From Clostridiales bacterium (GTDB lineage Bacteria; Bacillota; Clostridia; Saccharofermentanales; Saccharofermentanaceae), in NCBI GenBank assembly GCA_017615325.1, contig JAGAAI010000099.1, positions 1 to 64,000 on the forward strand: a stretch of DNA of 64,000 nucleotides, given 5' to 3'. Shown here piece by piece: positions 51,324 through 61,195 of the stretch. The position numbers and the translations under genes are program-made. Each line of letters starts with the position of its first letter. The stretch's first letter is position 1. The notes under the pieces are model-generated. The model saw only the letters and a list, made by a program, of their open reading frames with translations. It ran no database searches and was not told where the DNA came from.

Positions 51324-52370
51324 TCATTCCTCCGTATCCTTAAGACGCATCCTTCTGTATTCCAGGGGCGTCATGTTCATGTATTTTCTGAATGCGACAT
51401 TGAATCGCTGTGAACTTGCAAAACCTGAGCCTGATGCGACTGCAGACACCTTGATGTCTTCACGCGACAGGAGTTCGCAGGACTTCTCGATCTTCTTCTT
51501 CATAAGATAGTTCATGGGGCTGATCTTATATCTCTCGCGGAAAGCTCTCGTAAAATAGCCCTGGCTTAAGAAAACGTAGCCTGCAGCATCGCTTACATTG
51601 ATGCCTCTGTCGTAGTTATCGTCAATGAAGGTCTTGGCGAGCATTACGAGCTCATCGGTCTTGCCGGTCCTTACCTTGAGGTTCTCTTCCCACTTATGAC
51701 GCAGGGCCCTTGAGATATTAATCATGAGCTCGGTCGTAAGAGTTGAGAGCATTACATCCTTGGAATAGAAATCGTTATTCTTCTCGACAACAATGCGTTC
51801 CACCACCTGGGATATTATCTTCTTATCCTTGCCGGATATGACGATATAAGGCTCTTTGTCATCCGCGCTGCCGCTCATGCCGTCATCTGTGTAATCAAGG
51901 AAACTTTCGAGGGATAACTGGGATATGTTACCGGGGATCTCAACGGAAGGACCTGTCTTGGAATTGTCGCGGGTCTTGCCCGGCATTATCTCCGCGCCGT
52001 CCTCGTAGTAGATCGCTGAAGGTGCCGCGCTGTTGGCAGCTTCCGTCATCCTGACGGCGCTCCTCCTGTCGGCCGCAAAGCCAAAATAAAGAATGAACAT
52101 ATCGGCAGAAGTCGACCTTACGGTCAGGTAGTGACCTACCCCCGGCCTTATGATCAGCATCTTACCCTTGTCTAAGGTAACGTCATCACCGCCTATGTTC
52201 ATCTCGATCCTGCCGTCTCGCATGCATATGAGCTCGTGGCATCTGTGGCGGCTGATGCTCTGCTGCGGCTGGGTCGTGGCATATGTATGCTCGAGGCCTT
52301 CAATGATCACCGGGATCGATCCGGAGGCAGTAAGCATATTGTTTTCGATATATCCGTCTCTGTCGTTCAC
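51324..52370 (-). CDS. AraC-family transcriptional regulator
   Basis: 348 residues. N-terminal cupin-like part ([39 protein letters not shown]) that would bind a sugar or other effector, and two C-terminal AraC helix-turn-helix units at about 255-345 ([59 protein letters not shown]). The start is a GTG at 52370; an internal ATG at 52340 is possible. Target unknown; the sialate-esterase-like gene immediately upstream and the folate operon downstream are candidates. Confidence 0.88.
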   Translation of the reverse strand: MNDRDGYIENNMLTASGSIPVIIEGLEHTYATTQPQQSISRHRCHELICMRDGRIEMNIGGDDVTLDKGKMLIIRPGVGHYLTVRSTSADMFILYFGFAADRRSAVRMTEAANSAAPSAIYYEDGAEIMPGKTRDNSKTGPSVEIPGNISQLSLESFLDYTDDGMSGSADDKEPYIVISGKDKKIISQVVERIVVEKNNDFYSKDVMLSTLTTELMINISRALRHKWEENLKVRTGKTDELVMLAKTFIDDNYDRGINVSDAAGYVFLSQGYFTRAFRERYKISPMNYLMKKKIEKSCELLSREDIKVSAVASGSGFASSQRFNVAFRKYMNMTPLEYRRMRLKDTEE

Positions 52371-52389
52371 CTTGGTACCCCGCTTGATC

Positions 52390-54663
52390 TTATACGAATC
52401 CGATGCTGTCTATATAGATCTCTCCGACCCTGTCAGAGTCTTCGATCATGATCTTGAGTTCATTCAGTGAGATCGGGCCTTCTCCCTCATAGGGGATCAC
52501 GATCTTCTGCCAAGATAGCTGCTGCTTTATCTCACTCTCTCCAAAACCGGAACAGATAAGCCTCTTACGGCGCTGCTCGGGATTGAAGACATTGATGACT
52601 ATCTTACTTGCCCCATAGATATTGATCGGTGCGAACATCGAAGCATAATCCAATACGGGTTCAAATCCGTAGAGGGACTTATCCGTCTCATATCTTATAT
52701 GAAGCGATGCTGCTCCGCTGGCCTTTGTGTTTACATCCGTAGCGATAACGCCGTTACCCTTGAAAGTACGGTAGATATCAAGGACCTCAAAGTTGGAATC
52801 AGGAGTCCTCTTCCCTACGAATTCCAGTCTGTCACACTCTGCGAAAGACAGGTCGGGAGCAAAGAACGCTGCATCCCTGTCGAACCTGAAAGGCATAACG
52901 GGAAGGTCTGCAACATTACGGAGTACCGCATCGTGAGGGATAGGCGTGAATCCGTATGTGATGCCTTCAACCTCCTCTATATCATCGCGCCATACCATTA
53001 CGCACATACCGTAGAGGATCCTGGCCATAGCGGGCTTAAAGATCCTGTCAGGTCCGCAGATGGAAAAACCGCGGAGTTCCGTCTCGCCTTCTACGAGCTT
53101 CAGACCGTCGGAAAGGTTCGAGAACTTCAGGATCCTCTTGTTGCCTGCTATCTCGACTTCCGACACTTCAGGAGAAGACTTGCTCATCTTAGGCGAGAAA
53201 TGCAGGCCCAAAGCTATGGTCGCAAGTCTCGTTCCCAGAGTAAAACTTATCGTCCTGTCAGGCAGGAGCATATCGTGAAGGCTCACAAGGCCCGAAGGCA
53301 TGGTGAGGATCTTGGTAAATGCCTGGATATTCTCGTTGAATTCCAATACCGAATAGGGATTGTCGAAATCAACATTCTTGGGATGCATGGTCGCAAAGAG
53401 CATCGAAGGCATCAGTTCATCGTTATATACCTGTCTCGGCTCGAAAACGGATGCCAGAGTCGCAAGAAGGCCCATGAGGTAAAGATCGTATCTTTCGAAG
53501 CGGAGCTCACCAGCATTAGGAGAGAAACAGAAGCCCCTTACCGCCATTCCCGACAGGGGATTGAGCTTGGTGTTGTAGAGGGTTGACATACGGAATCTCT
53601 TGGCTATAAAACGGCTGTCATCCTTCTTCTTGTCAACTTTGTAATGAACTTCAGGAAGAAGATCGAACTCGAGTTTGGATGCGGAACTTGCAGAAAGAGG
53701 CTTATCGTCAGCTGCCTTCTTAGCTTCCTCCTCCTTGGATGTCGAAGGGAAATCAAGTTCAGCTGCCGCCTCCTCGGCTGCCTCGGTCTCTTCCTTGGGA
53801 GCAGGCTCGCCTTTGAGCATGGCTAAGCGCTTCTCTTTCTCAAAGTCAAAGTCGCCGTGCTTGCGGGCTTCCTCAAGCTCAGCTTCGAGCTTAGCAGCTT
53901 CCTTCTTTCTGTTGTCGATGGAGATGAGCTCGTCGTACTTCTCCTGATCAATATATAGACCGGCCTCATAGACCATGTCCTTCAACGCCTCGATATCCTC
54001 CATAGCCTCAGGAGATATCCAGTTGATGATCGTGGAATCGTCAAAGGCGAGGTCAACAACACCTATCGGATAGTTGACCTGATCGCTCATGCTGTATGCG
54101 AAAGCGAATGCCGAAGACGATACTTCAGCCATACGGTCAGTCTCACGGACCTTTATCCACTCGCCTGCTTCGATACTCCCGGCAGGCTCATAGGGGTATT
54201 CCTTAACTTCCCCGCAAAGTCCGGACCTTGCCGGAGAGAAGAATCTCAGATTATTCATTACATTGCGCTTCAAAGGCATCTTGGGCGCATTGGCATCCTT
54301 CATGGGAACCGAAAGATAATCGGAACCCAGGAAGATCCAGACATCGCCGCATCTTATGTCATTCAGCATTATCTGCTCACTCATGCAGCGGAATGTGAAT
54401 GTATATGTGTCCAAAGAAGCCTGGTAAGCAGGGATCTCAAATTCGAACTCCCCCTTGCTTCCTGTAGTATATTCACGGCTGAAGATAACGCCGTAATCTG
54501 TATCGAGCTTAGATACCCTTCTTCCGTCCGTAGGATCCTTGGTGATCTCCAGGGTTACGGTAGCCGTAGGAGCGGCCTTTGCCTTGACGCGCACACTAAC
54601 GCCCTGCTGGAACACGGCCTTGTTAGTAAGCCAGGATGGCAAAACGATCGAATTCTTCTGCAT
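52390..54663 (-). CDS. Sialate O-acetylesterase-like protein, catalytically degenerate
   Basis: 757 residues, no signal peptide. The N-terminus resembles carbohydrate esterases of the SGNH/sialate O-acetylesterase kind: PSWLTNKAVFQQG, then GDVWIFLGSDYLSVPM where the family has GEVWxxSGQSNMxxP, and VNYPIGVVDLAFDDSTIINW where the family has PIGLINSSWGGTPIEAW. The serine nucleophile of GQSNM is replaced (GSDYL) so activity is doubtful. A charged, coiled-coil-like insertion spans about 235-330 (EKYDEL, KEAAKLEAELEEARK, EETEAAEEAAAEL), and the last 150 residues form a beta-rich domain (IYIDSIGF). It lies upstream of and close to the AraC gene. Could act as a carbohydrate-binding or scaffolding protein. 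Confidence 0.6.
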   Translation of the reverse strand: MQKNSIVLPSWLTNKAVFQQGVSVRVKAKAAPTATVTLEITKDPTDGRRVSKLDTDYGVIFSREYTTGSKGEFEFEIPAYQASLDTYTFTFRCMSEQIMLNDIRCGDVWIFLGSDYLSVPMKDANAPKMPLKRNVMNNLRFFSPARSGLCGEVKEYPYEPAGSIEAGEWIKVRETDRMAEVSSSAFAFAYSMSDQVNYPIGVVDLAFDDSTIINWISPEAMEDIEALKDMVYEAGLYIDQEKYDELISIDNRKKEAAKLEAELEEARKHGDFDFEKEKRLAMLKGEPAPKEETEAAEEAAAELDFPSTSKEEEAKKAADDKPLSASSASKLEFDLLPEVHYKVDKKKDDSRFIAKRFRMSTLYNTKLNPLSGMAVRGFCFSPNAGELRFERYDLYLMGLLATLASVFEPRQVYNDELMPSMLFATMHPKNVDFDNPYSVLEFNENIQAFTKILTMPSGLVSLHDMLLPDRTISFTLGTRLATIALGLHFSPKMSKSSPEVSEVEIAGNKRILKFSNLSDGLKLVEGETELRGFSICGPDRIFKPAMARILYGMCVMVWRDDIEEVEGITYGFTPIPHDAVLRNVADLPVMPFRFDRDAAFFAPDLSFAECDRLEFVGKRTPDSNFEVLDIYRTFKGNGVIATDVNTKASGAASLHIRYETDKSLYGFEPVLDYASMFAPINIYGASKIVINVFNPEQRRKRLICSGFGESEIKQQLSWQKIVIPYEGEGPISLNELKIMIEDSDRVGEIYIDSIGFV

Positions 54664-54743
54664 CAGATATGAACCTCTACTAAAGAATTATAAACATTAT
54701 CAAGATATTATAACATATGAGAGCCGGGCTATGTTGCCGAACC

Positions 54744-56411
54744 TTAAGGTATGGCAATGGTCTCAAGACCGTATTTTTCGGCAATATCACTGCGGGCGTA
54801 CATGATGCCGCCTAAGAAGAAAGACTGCTTATCCTTGAAAAGTGTCACTTCAATGCTGCTGTATACGGGGACATATTCATCTTCGATCCCGACATTTTTA
54901 AGATATCCCTGCTCCACCTGGTCGTTAAAAGCATAGATAAGATCAGGCGATCCTTCTTTCCTTATTTCATCCAGGAGTGCATTTATCTTCTCATCGCTAT
55001 AGGTCATGGTAAGGTTATAGGTAGTTCCGTCTATGGCATTCCTTACCTGGTTCTTCTCAAAATAAGGAGCCTCAATAACAAAGGAATAGATCCCGATCTC
55101 AGGGTAAGTTACGACCAGTTTGCCGTTCTTATCGATATCGGTATACCAGGCGCAATCCATTGTAAGTTCTTCAAGCCCGTTCTCCTTGATCCAACTGCTT
55201 AATTTCTTACCGCAGGAACTGTCATAAAGGGCATCTCCCAGAAGGGACATGAAAGACCAGTAGATCCCCATAACGCAGAAAGCGCCTACGGCAACTGCAG
55301 GCAGGAGTTTATATATGATCTTGTTTTGACCATTTAATCCCACTCCCTCTTTCTCTCTCATGCACACGGCAAAATAGAATATCGCAAGGAATACCACCGT
55401 ACCGAAATGGTGCTGATAAAAATAGTCTGCAGATACTCCCGCAAGGCAAAGGAAAGGAACAACAAAATACAGTGTCGTTATCTTCTTCGGAGCAAGAAGG
55501 AAGACCATGAAATAGAAGACAAAAGTGCAGAAAATACAGATGACCAGTTCCAGCGGCGAGTAGTCGAAATAAAGGATCGGACCGTCCTTAAAAGCTGTTA
55601 CGAAGCTTTCAGCAGGAACGAAGAGGATAACCTTAAGAACATGTCCTAAATAAGGCAAGACTTCCCTGCTCTTAACGGCTGTATATGTGTAGTTGTCCGC
55701 TGCCGGAAGAACAAGCCGGATTATGGCAAGTGCAAACAATAGAAGAACAACAAAGCCAATAAGTCTGGGAATGTCTTTAAAGATAGCTGACAACGGGTTT
55801 TGCTTCTCCTTTATGCTGTCAGCGATGATCTCTATTATCCAGGCGATCGTGATGCCTCCTGCCATCGCGACACCATACATCGACCAGATACAGATGAAAG
55901 CAAGTGCCCCTATGAAAAGCAGCGGCTTCGTCTTTCTCTTACCGTATGCGTAAGATGCCAGGATAAGACCCAGAGCCAGAAGGACGTATGGTCTCTGGTA
56001 TATTCCCCACCTGAACATGAAATAGTATGTGAATGGGATAAAAGTCCTCGCAAGATTATTGAACGGCGTTAAGAATTCGAATGCTGTTACGAGGAGTCCT
56101 GCTCCTATGAACTGGATGATGCAAAGCGAGAGTTCGTAATCCATTCCGAGTTTTGCAGGGATCGCAAGCAGCAGATGCCAGAAAGGCGGGTGTCCCTCAT
56201 AACGGGGGATGTAGAAGATAATGTCCCGGATCGACGCATCTCTGCCGATGATCCAGGCCTTGGCTTCATCAGGAGTCTGTTCATGGAAGATAAAGCCTGC
56301 TATAAGGATAAGGCAGTAGATTATGATCACTGCTATCGATACAGCCCTCCTGTCGAGGGAATTGTATTTTCGATAGATCCTAGCGAATAAATTGTCGGTC
56401 AGGCTGTTCAT
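54744..56411 (-). CDS. GT-C-like polytopic membrane glycosyltransferase, paralogue A
   Basis: 555 residues, about 11 membrane segments. HEQTPDEAKAWIIGRDAS near residue 42, and YEGHPPFWHLLL after it, match the acidic-loop motif of GT-C enzymes (DE in the first extracytoplasmic loop; ExxHPP). The last 150 residues are hydrophilic and extracytoplasmic. Its neighbours at 61196 and 62811 are paralogues. It probably moves a sugar from a polyprenyl-phosphate donor to a surface polymer or protein; donor unknown. Close upstream of it lies a DeoR regulator gene; downstream, the sialate-esterase-like gene starts after an 80-base gap. Confidence 0.82.
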   Translation of the reverse strand: MNSLTDNLFARIYRKYNSLDRRAVSIAVIIIYCLILIAGFIFHEQTPDEAKAWIIGRDASIRDIIFYIPRYEGHPPFWHLLLAIPAKLGMDYELSLCIIQFIGAGLLVTAFEFLTPFNNLARTFIPFTYYFMFRWGIYQRPYVLLALGLILASYAYGKRKTKPLLFIGALAFICIWSMYGVAMAGGITIAWIIEIIADSIKEKQNPLSAIFKDIPRLIGFVVLLLFALAIIRLVLPAADNYTYTAVKSREVLPYLGHVLKVILFVPAESFVTAFKDGPILYFDYSPLELVICIFCTFVFYFMVFLLAPKKITTLYFVVPFLCLAGVSADYFYQHHFGTVVFLAIFYFAVCMREKEGVGLNGQNKIIYKLLPAVAVGAFCVMGIYWSFMSLLGDALYDSSCGKKLSSWIKENGLEELTMDCAWYTDIDKNGKLVVTYPEIGIYSFVIEAPYFEKNQVRNAIDGTTYNLTMTYSDEKINALLDEIRKEGSPDLIYAFNDQVEQGYLKNVGIEDEYVPVYSSIEVTLFKDKQSFFLGGIMYARSDIAEKYGLETIAIP

Positions 56412-56418
56412 TATCTCT

Positions 56419-57210
56419 TCAAACCTCTGCGATCATTACCTCGACTCCGGCTTTCCTGCATTTATCCACGACATCCCGTTTGACGGGGTCATCCAAAACA
56501 CCGGAATCGGTTATCAGCGTTCCGATCCTTGAAGTCGGGATAAAACCCGAGGACGAGTCTCTTCCGATCTTGGTCGAATCCACGAGAGCCACGATGTGCT
56601 TGGACCTCTCGGCGCAGAGTTTCTTTAATTCGATCTCATAGAAGTTGTTGCCGGAAAGCCCTGTCTCTGCCGAAAAGCCGTTGCCCGACACAAAATAGAA
56701 CTTGCCGGAAAGGCGCTTTATCATCTCGCGGCTCGACATACCTTCGATTGCTCCCGAATGAGGGCGCAGGGTTCCGCCCAATACAAGGACTGATTTAAAG
56801 GAATTCAGGCTCTGAAGTTCCATTGCGGTATGAAGTCCGTTTGTGATGACCGTAACATCGCTGCGGTCCTTCATGAACTTGATCATGTGAAAGGTCGTTG
56901 AACTCGCATCCATGAAGATGGTATCTCCGTCAGATACCATCCCGCCTGCGATCCTGCCGATAGCAGTCTTGAGCTTTACTTCGGAAACGGATCTTACCAT
57001 GTAATTAAAGTCAGACGGTGCCTGGCTTGCATTAGGAAGAGCAACACCGCCATGGTATCTCACGAGCGCACCTGCACGTTCAAGATCACGGATATCGGAT
57101 CTTACCGTTGCACCTGTTACGCCAAGGCGCTCGCCAAGTTCAACGGTACTTATCTTTCCGCATGTTTCAAGGATATCAAGGATCTTTTTTCTTCTCTCAG
57201 TATTAACCAT
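56419..57210 (-). CDS. DeoR-family transcriptional regulator
   Basis: 263 residues. Winged helix at about 1-58 (RRKKILDILE, GKISTVELGERLGVTGATVR, RYHGG) and a C-terminal DeoRC sensor domain with DGDTIFMDASSTTFHM, LVLGGTLRPHSGAIEG and KHIVALVDSTKIGRDSS, which binds sugar phosphates. The ATG at 57210 has AAGGAGG six bases upstream; longer starts are inside the DUF2142 gene. It lies between membrane-protein genes, with no sugar kinase or transporter nearby, so its target is open. Confidence 0.92.
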   Translation of the reverse strand: MVNTERRKKILDILETCGKISTVELGERLGVTGATVRSDIRDLERAGALVRYHGGVALPNASQAPSDFNYMVRSVSEVKLKTAIGRIAGGMVSDGDTIFMDASSTTFHMIKFMKDRSDVTVITNGLHTAMELQSLNSFKSVLVLGGTLRPHSGAIEGMSSREMIKRLSGKFYFVSGNGFSAETGLSGNNFYEIELKKLCAERSKHIVALVDSTKIGRDSSSGFIPTSRIGTLITDSGVLDDPVKRDVVDKCRKAGVEVMIAEV

Positions 57211-57220
57211 AGATCCTCCT

Positions 57221-59188
57221 TCAGAACACAGTATAGATCCAGAAAGATACAAGAGCAAACAGGTTCAACATCACGGTAACAAACCCGGCTTTCTCTCTCG
57301 TTCCAGCCGGCGTGATTTCGTCTTTTTTCATGCCGGATATCGCGAACATGATAAGAGGTATTACCGGAAGGAGATAACGGCCCGAGACTCCATGCAGTAC
57401 TGAAGATCCGACTTTAGTCCATCCGACATATTCGGCTGTTCCGATCAGGATATAGACAGCAGCAACTATTACAGCAGGAATAAAGCGGCTGCCATAGTCC
57501 TTGTCTTTGGGGATCCTTATCATACGGTAACACCAGAGTCCTGCAATGAGGATAAAAAGGACTGCAGTAAAAGAAGGCTGCGGTATGTTATCGTGTCCTA
57601 AGTTCCCGCCCATAAGTTCGATCAGGCATTTGCCGGAATCAAGGATGTAATTCCCGAATACGGATAGGACATTTACGGGATGAGACAGGATATAGTCGAT
57701 CTGCATCTCGTTATTTGAGTACTGGAATCTGAGATTATAGCGCTGGAGCACGAGCAGCCAGGACAAAAGGAAAATGATGATCGATACGGCAAATAAAGCA
57801 ACTGATGCATAATACCTGGATCTCTTCCCGAACCTGGATCGGGGGACAAGGAACAGTAAGAGGCATATCGGAGCATATACCATCTTACATGTAACGACAG
57901 CGATCGTAAGCAGATACAAGAGCAGATAGGAACTAAGTTTGAGCTCGCCTTCGTCCTTAAATCTCGATCTCAATATCAGAGCTATATAGACCATTATGAG
58001 CGCAGAGATAAAACTGTCAGGAGCAAGTGATACCGTCTCCTGCATCATCATCGGAAGCAAGGCTGCAAACTTAAGATAGTTCTTGCCGGATGGCGTCAGA
58101 TATATGGCAAGCAGCACGAGGAAAGCCGTTATTACCATGTTAACGAACCTGCCTCCATAAGCCATGTAATAAGGCTTTGATGTGAAGAGTTCCACAGATC
58201 TGATGCCTATTGCCTGAGGCAGATACATATGCGGGGCATTTATAGCCGTATTTGGGAATAAGGTCTCTTTCACTTCATTCCAGTCAGCTGTAAGCGCTTT
58301 CAGGGGTTCGTCATTCTGTCTGTGTCCGTTATGGTAGGCATTTATGTCAAAGAGTCTCCCATATTCACTGACACCCTCAGGCAGAAGATCTCCCCCAAGC
58401 GAATTACCCGGCATGGGATCAGAGATAAGTTTGCCATGAGCAATAGAATAACTCCTCATGAAATGGTTGCCTTCATCGAAGACCGTATTGAGAGGAACAA
58501 AGATATAGTAGAGCAGGAGCAGACCAATGTAGATGGCAGCAAAATCACCTGTCTCACCCAATTTGAACTTGGGCTTGATAAGAAGGAAATAGATTCCCTG
58601 CCAGGCCGTAAAAGCAAGAAATACGATGATGGGTATCAGGATCTGCTGCCATACGGGAACTTCATCGTAGATATTAAGGTAGAAGACCGGACCTCCCAAA
58701 GATCTGCCGTTAACTACCGCAGCAGAATGCTTATCGGATTCACACTTATGGAAAGCGAAAGGCTTCCATTCGCCAAAGCCAGAGAATCCGATCCTGACTT
58801 CGTATTTATGACCGGGCGTCGATTCGGCCTTGTCAAATTGGAAATACTCACATTGGGTCGTCTGGATAAACTGCCCTTTTCTCTCCCACTCCGAAAACTT
58901 CTCGCCATCACGGTAAACAGCAACTTTAACTGTTCCTTCAGGATTTATATCTTTCTCTATAAAGAGAATGGCAACTCCCAATAACTTCTCTTCTCCTTCA
59001 TCTATGTGAAGTTCCTGGCAGACTTCGTCGCCGTCTCCAAGATAGTCACTGCTCCCGCTGATATCGATAATATCTGACGTCCTCAGATTCTCATATTTAA
59101 GGGACAAACAATAGAAGACGGCTAAAGCTGCGACCAGGGCAATGATCACGCATCTTAAGATCTTTGGCAGCATCCTTTTCCCCTTCAT
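57221..59188 (-). CDS. DUF2142-family polytopic membrane protein, copy 2
   Basis: 655 residues with about 12 membrane segments, and an extracytoplasmic N-terminal beta-rich domain at 35-170 (YLGDGDEVCQELHIDEGEEK, VAVYRDGEKFSEW). VPLNTVFDEGNHFMRSYSIAHG is the DE-containing GT-C-like first loop of DUF2142. It is a paralogue of the next gene; about half of residues are visibly alike. The family is linked to polysaccharide and cell-wall glycan loci. GAGGAT precedes the ATG at 11 bases. Confidence 0.85.
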   Translation of the reverse strand: MKGKRMLPKILRCVIIALVAALAVFYCLSLKYENLRTSDIIDISGSSDYLGDGDEVCQELHIDEGEEKLLGVAILFIEKDINPEGTVKVAVYRDGEKFSEWERKGQFIQTTQCEYFQFDKAESTPGHKYEVRIGFSGFGEWKPFAFHKCESDKHSAAVVNGRSLGGPVFYLNIYDEVPVWQQILIPIIVFLAFTAWQGIYFLLIKPKFKLGETGDFAAIYIGLLLLYYIFVPLNTVFDEGNHFMRSYSIAHGKLISDPMPGNSLGGDLLPEGVSEYGRLFDINAYHNGHRQNDEPLKALTADWNEVKETLFPNTAINAPHMYLPQAIGIRSVELFTSKPYYMAYGGRFVNMVITAFLVLLAIYLTPSGKNYLKFAALLPMMMQETVSLAPDSFISALIMVYIALILRSRFKDEGELKLSSYLLLYLLTIAVVTCKMVYAPICLLLFLVPRSRFGKRSRYYASVALFAVSIIIFLLSWLLVLQRYNLRFQYSNNEMQIDYILSHPVNVLSVFGNYILDSGKCLIELMGGNLGHDNIPQPSFTAVLFILIAGLWCYRMIRIPKDKDYGSRFIPAVIVAAVYILIGTAEYVGWTKVGSSVLHGVSGRYLLPVIPLIMFAISGMKKDEITPAGTREKAGFVTVMLNLFALVSFWIYTVF

Positions 59189-59199
59189 CTTCTATATCC

Positions 59200-61173
59200 T
59201 CAATAAACCGTATAGATCCAGATCGATACGATGGCGAAAAGGTTAAGCATAACTGATACAAACGTCGTCTTCTCCCTGAACCCCTCATCGATCCTGCCAT
59301 CCTTTTCAACGCCGGAAAGAGCAAAGAGGATAAGAGGCAATATCTGAAGGAAATATCTTCCCGTTACACCGTAGATAGCAGATGCGCCGACTTTTGTCCA
59401 ACCGACATATTCGCTCAAACCGACAAGCAGATAGACCATAACGGCAATAATGGCTGGAATGATCCTCGAAGCATGGCCTGCGGAGACAGGAGCTGTTGCC
59501 ATCTTCCGGCACCACAATACGGCTATCACGATAAAGATAAGAGCGGTAAATGAGGGCAGGATGATATTACTGAATCCGAGATTCCCTCCGGTAAGATCCG
59601 TCATATAGTTACCTGAATCCAGGATATAGTTTGCAAAGATACCTAAAGCCTTGCCGGGATTAGACAGAATATATCTGATCTGCAGGCTGCTGTCGGACCT
59701 GTTGAACTTGATATTGTACTGGCCTATGATCATCATCCATGACATAAGGAATGCGATAACGGATAAGGCAAATACCGCGATGGCGCCAAAGTATCTTGAT
59801 CTTCTGCCAAACTTTTCTTTGGGGACAAGGAAAAGGAGCAGACACAAGGGCGCATATACGAATTTACAGAGCACTATCAAAACCGTCATAAGATATAAGA
59901 CGATATAATCCTTGAGCTGAAGTTCTCCCTGATCCGATGCAAATCTCAGCCGTAAGATCAGTGCGATATAGAGCATGACCAGGCCCATGATGAATGAATC
60001 AGGTGCCAATGATACGGACTGCTGCATCAGAAGAGGCAGGAGCGCCGTAAACTTAAAGTATCCCTTGCCCGACGGGGTTATCCTTATCGCAAGCAATACC
60101 AGGAATATCGTCGCCAGCATATTACAGAACCTGCCGCAATATGCCATGATATATGGTCTGTTTGTGAATATATCCGAAAGACCGATCCCTATTACTGAAG
60201 GAAGATACATGAGGGGCATGTTGATAGCGGTATTAGAAAAACCGTATTCTCTCATCTGATCTCCTTCGATAACAAGACCCCTGATATATTCATCATCTGC
60301 CCTGCTGCCGTTATGGAAGACATTGCGGTAGGATTCATCGGCAAACTTTGCTACCGCTTCGGGAACCAAGGCGCCTCCCTCTCCGTTAAGAGACACCTGG
60401 GATATCAGATCTCCATGAGCTATGGTATATGACCTCAGGAAATGATATTCCTCATCAGATATCGACTGGATGGGAACAAAGATAAAATAGAGCAAAAGGA
60501 GGGCGATATATACGGATGCAAAATCTGCTTCTTCTCCCAAGTTAAGCTTCTTTTTCAAAAGGAAATGCCATATGCACTGCCAGCCGGTAAATACCGCAAA
60601 GACAGCTAAGGGTATAAGCACCATCTGGGGGACTGACACGCGCTCGTAGATATTAAGATAACAGAGCGTACCGGTGGACTTGGTTCCGTTCACAAGAGCC
60701 TTCTCATTTACGTCTGAAGGACCGGTCCTGAGCTTGAAGGGTTTTATATCGCCAAATCCCTCAAACGTTACCTTGAAGGAAAACTCATGTCCTTCTGTCG
60801 GTTGAGGTCTGTCAAAGCGGTAATATTCACATTCGGTAGTCCTAATGAATTCACCCGGTGTAACCCATTCCCCTATCTTCTCACCGTCCCGGTAAGCATA
60901 TACTTTCACTGATCCTTTAGGGTTAGCATTCATATCAAGATAGAGAAATCCGAATCCATAGAGAGTATCCTCATTCTCATCAATATGGATCTTTTGAAGG
61001 ACTTCATCACCATCGCCTAATTCAACAGTAAGCGTATCAGGAGAGATGACTTCAGAGGTCCTCATATTCTCATATTTAAGAGTTGTGCAAAAGAGGATGG
61101 CAAGCATCAAAACAACTGCGATGATAACGCACCTGACTACAACCGTTCTGATCTTAAACTTACTCTTATCCAT
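59200..61173 (-). CDS. DUF2142-family polytopic membrane protein, copy 1
   Basis: 657 residues, same layout as copy 2: membrane anchor at 10-30, beta-rich outer domain (VELGDGDEVLQKIHIDENED, VKVYAYRDGEKIGEW), then about 12 membrane segments with VPIQSISDEEYHFLRSYTIA as the acidic loop. The ATG at 61173 follows GGGGG by nine bases; the ATG at 61182 touches that site and is rejected. The pair with copy 2 is a tandem duplication, eleven bases apart. Probable role in lipid-linked glycan assembly. Confidence 0.85.
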   Translation of the reverse strand: MDKSKFKIRTVVVRCVIIAVVLMLAILFCTTLKYENMRTSEVISPDTLTVELGDGDEVLQKIHIDENEDTLYGFGFLYLDMNANPKGSVKVYAYRDGEKIGEWVTPGEFIRTTECEYYRFDRPQPTEGHEFSFKVTFEGFGDIKPFKLRTGPSDVNEKALVNGTKSTGTLCYLNIYERVSVPQMVLIPLAVFAVFTGWQCIWHFLLKKKLNLGEEADFASVYIALLLLYFIFVPIQSISDEEYHFLRSYTIAHGDLISQVSLNGEGGALVPEAVAKFADESYRNVFHNGSRADDEYIRGLVIEGDQMREYGFSNTAINMPLMYLPSVIGIGLSDIFTNRPYIMAYCGRFCNMLATIFLVLLAIRITPSGKGYFKFTALLPLLMQQSVSLAPDSFIMGLVMLYIALILRLRFASDQGELQLKDYIVLYLMTVLIVLCKFVYAPLCLLLFLVPKEKFGRRSRYFGAIAVFALSVIAFLMSWMMIIGQYNIKFNRSDSSLQIRYILSNPGKALGIFANYILDSGNYMTDLTGGNLGFSNIILPSFTALIFIVIAVLWCRKMATAPVSAGHASRIIPAIIAVMVYLLVGLSEYVGWTKVGASAIYGVTGRYFLQILPLILFALSGVEKDGRIDEGFREKTTFVSVMLNLFAIVSIWIYTVY

Positions 61174-61195
61174 TATCGTCATCCCCCGAAATGAC

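Noticed and set aside
52699..53586. Plus-strand open frame of 295 codons
   Set aside because: Opposite the esterase-like gene, whose frame is longer, has a start site and family-like segments.
58322..58984. Plus-strand open frame of 220 codons
   Set aside because: Opposite DUF2142 copy 2; no ribosome site or known domain.
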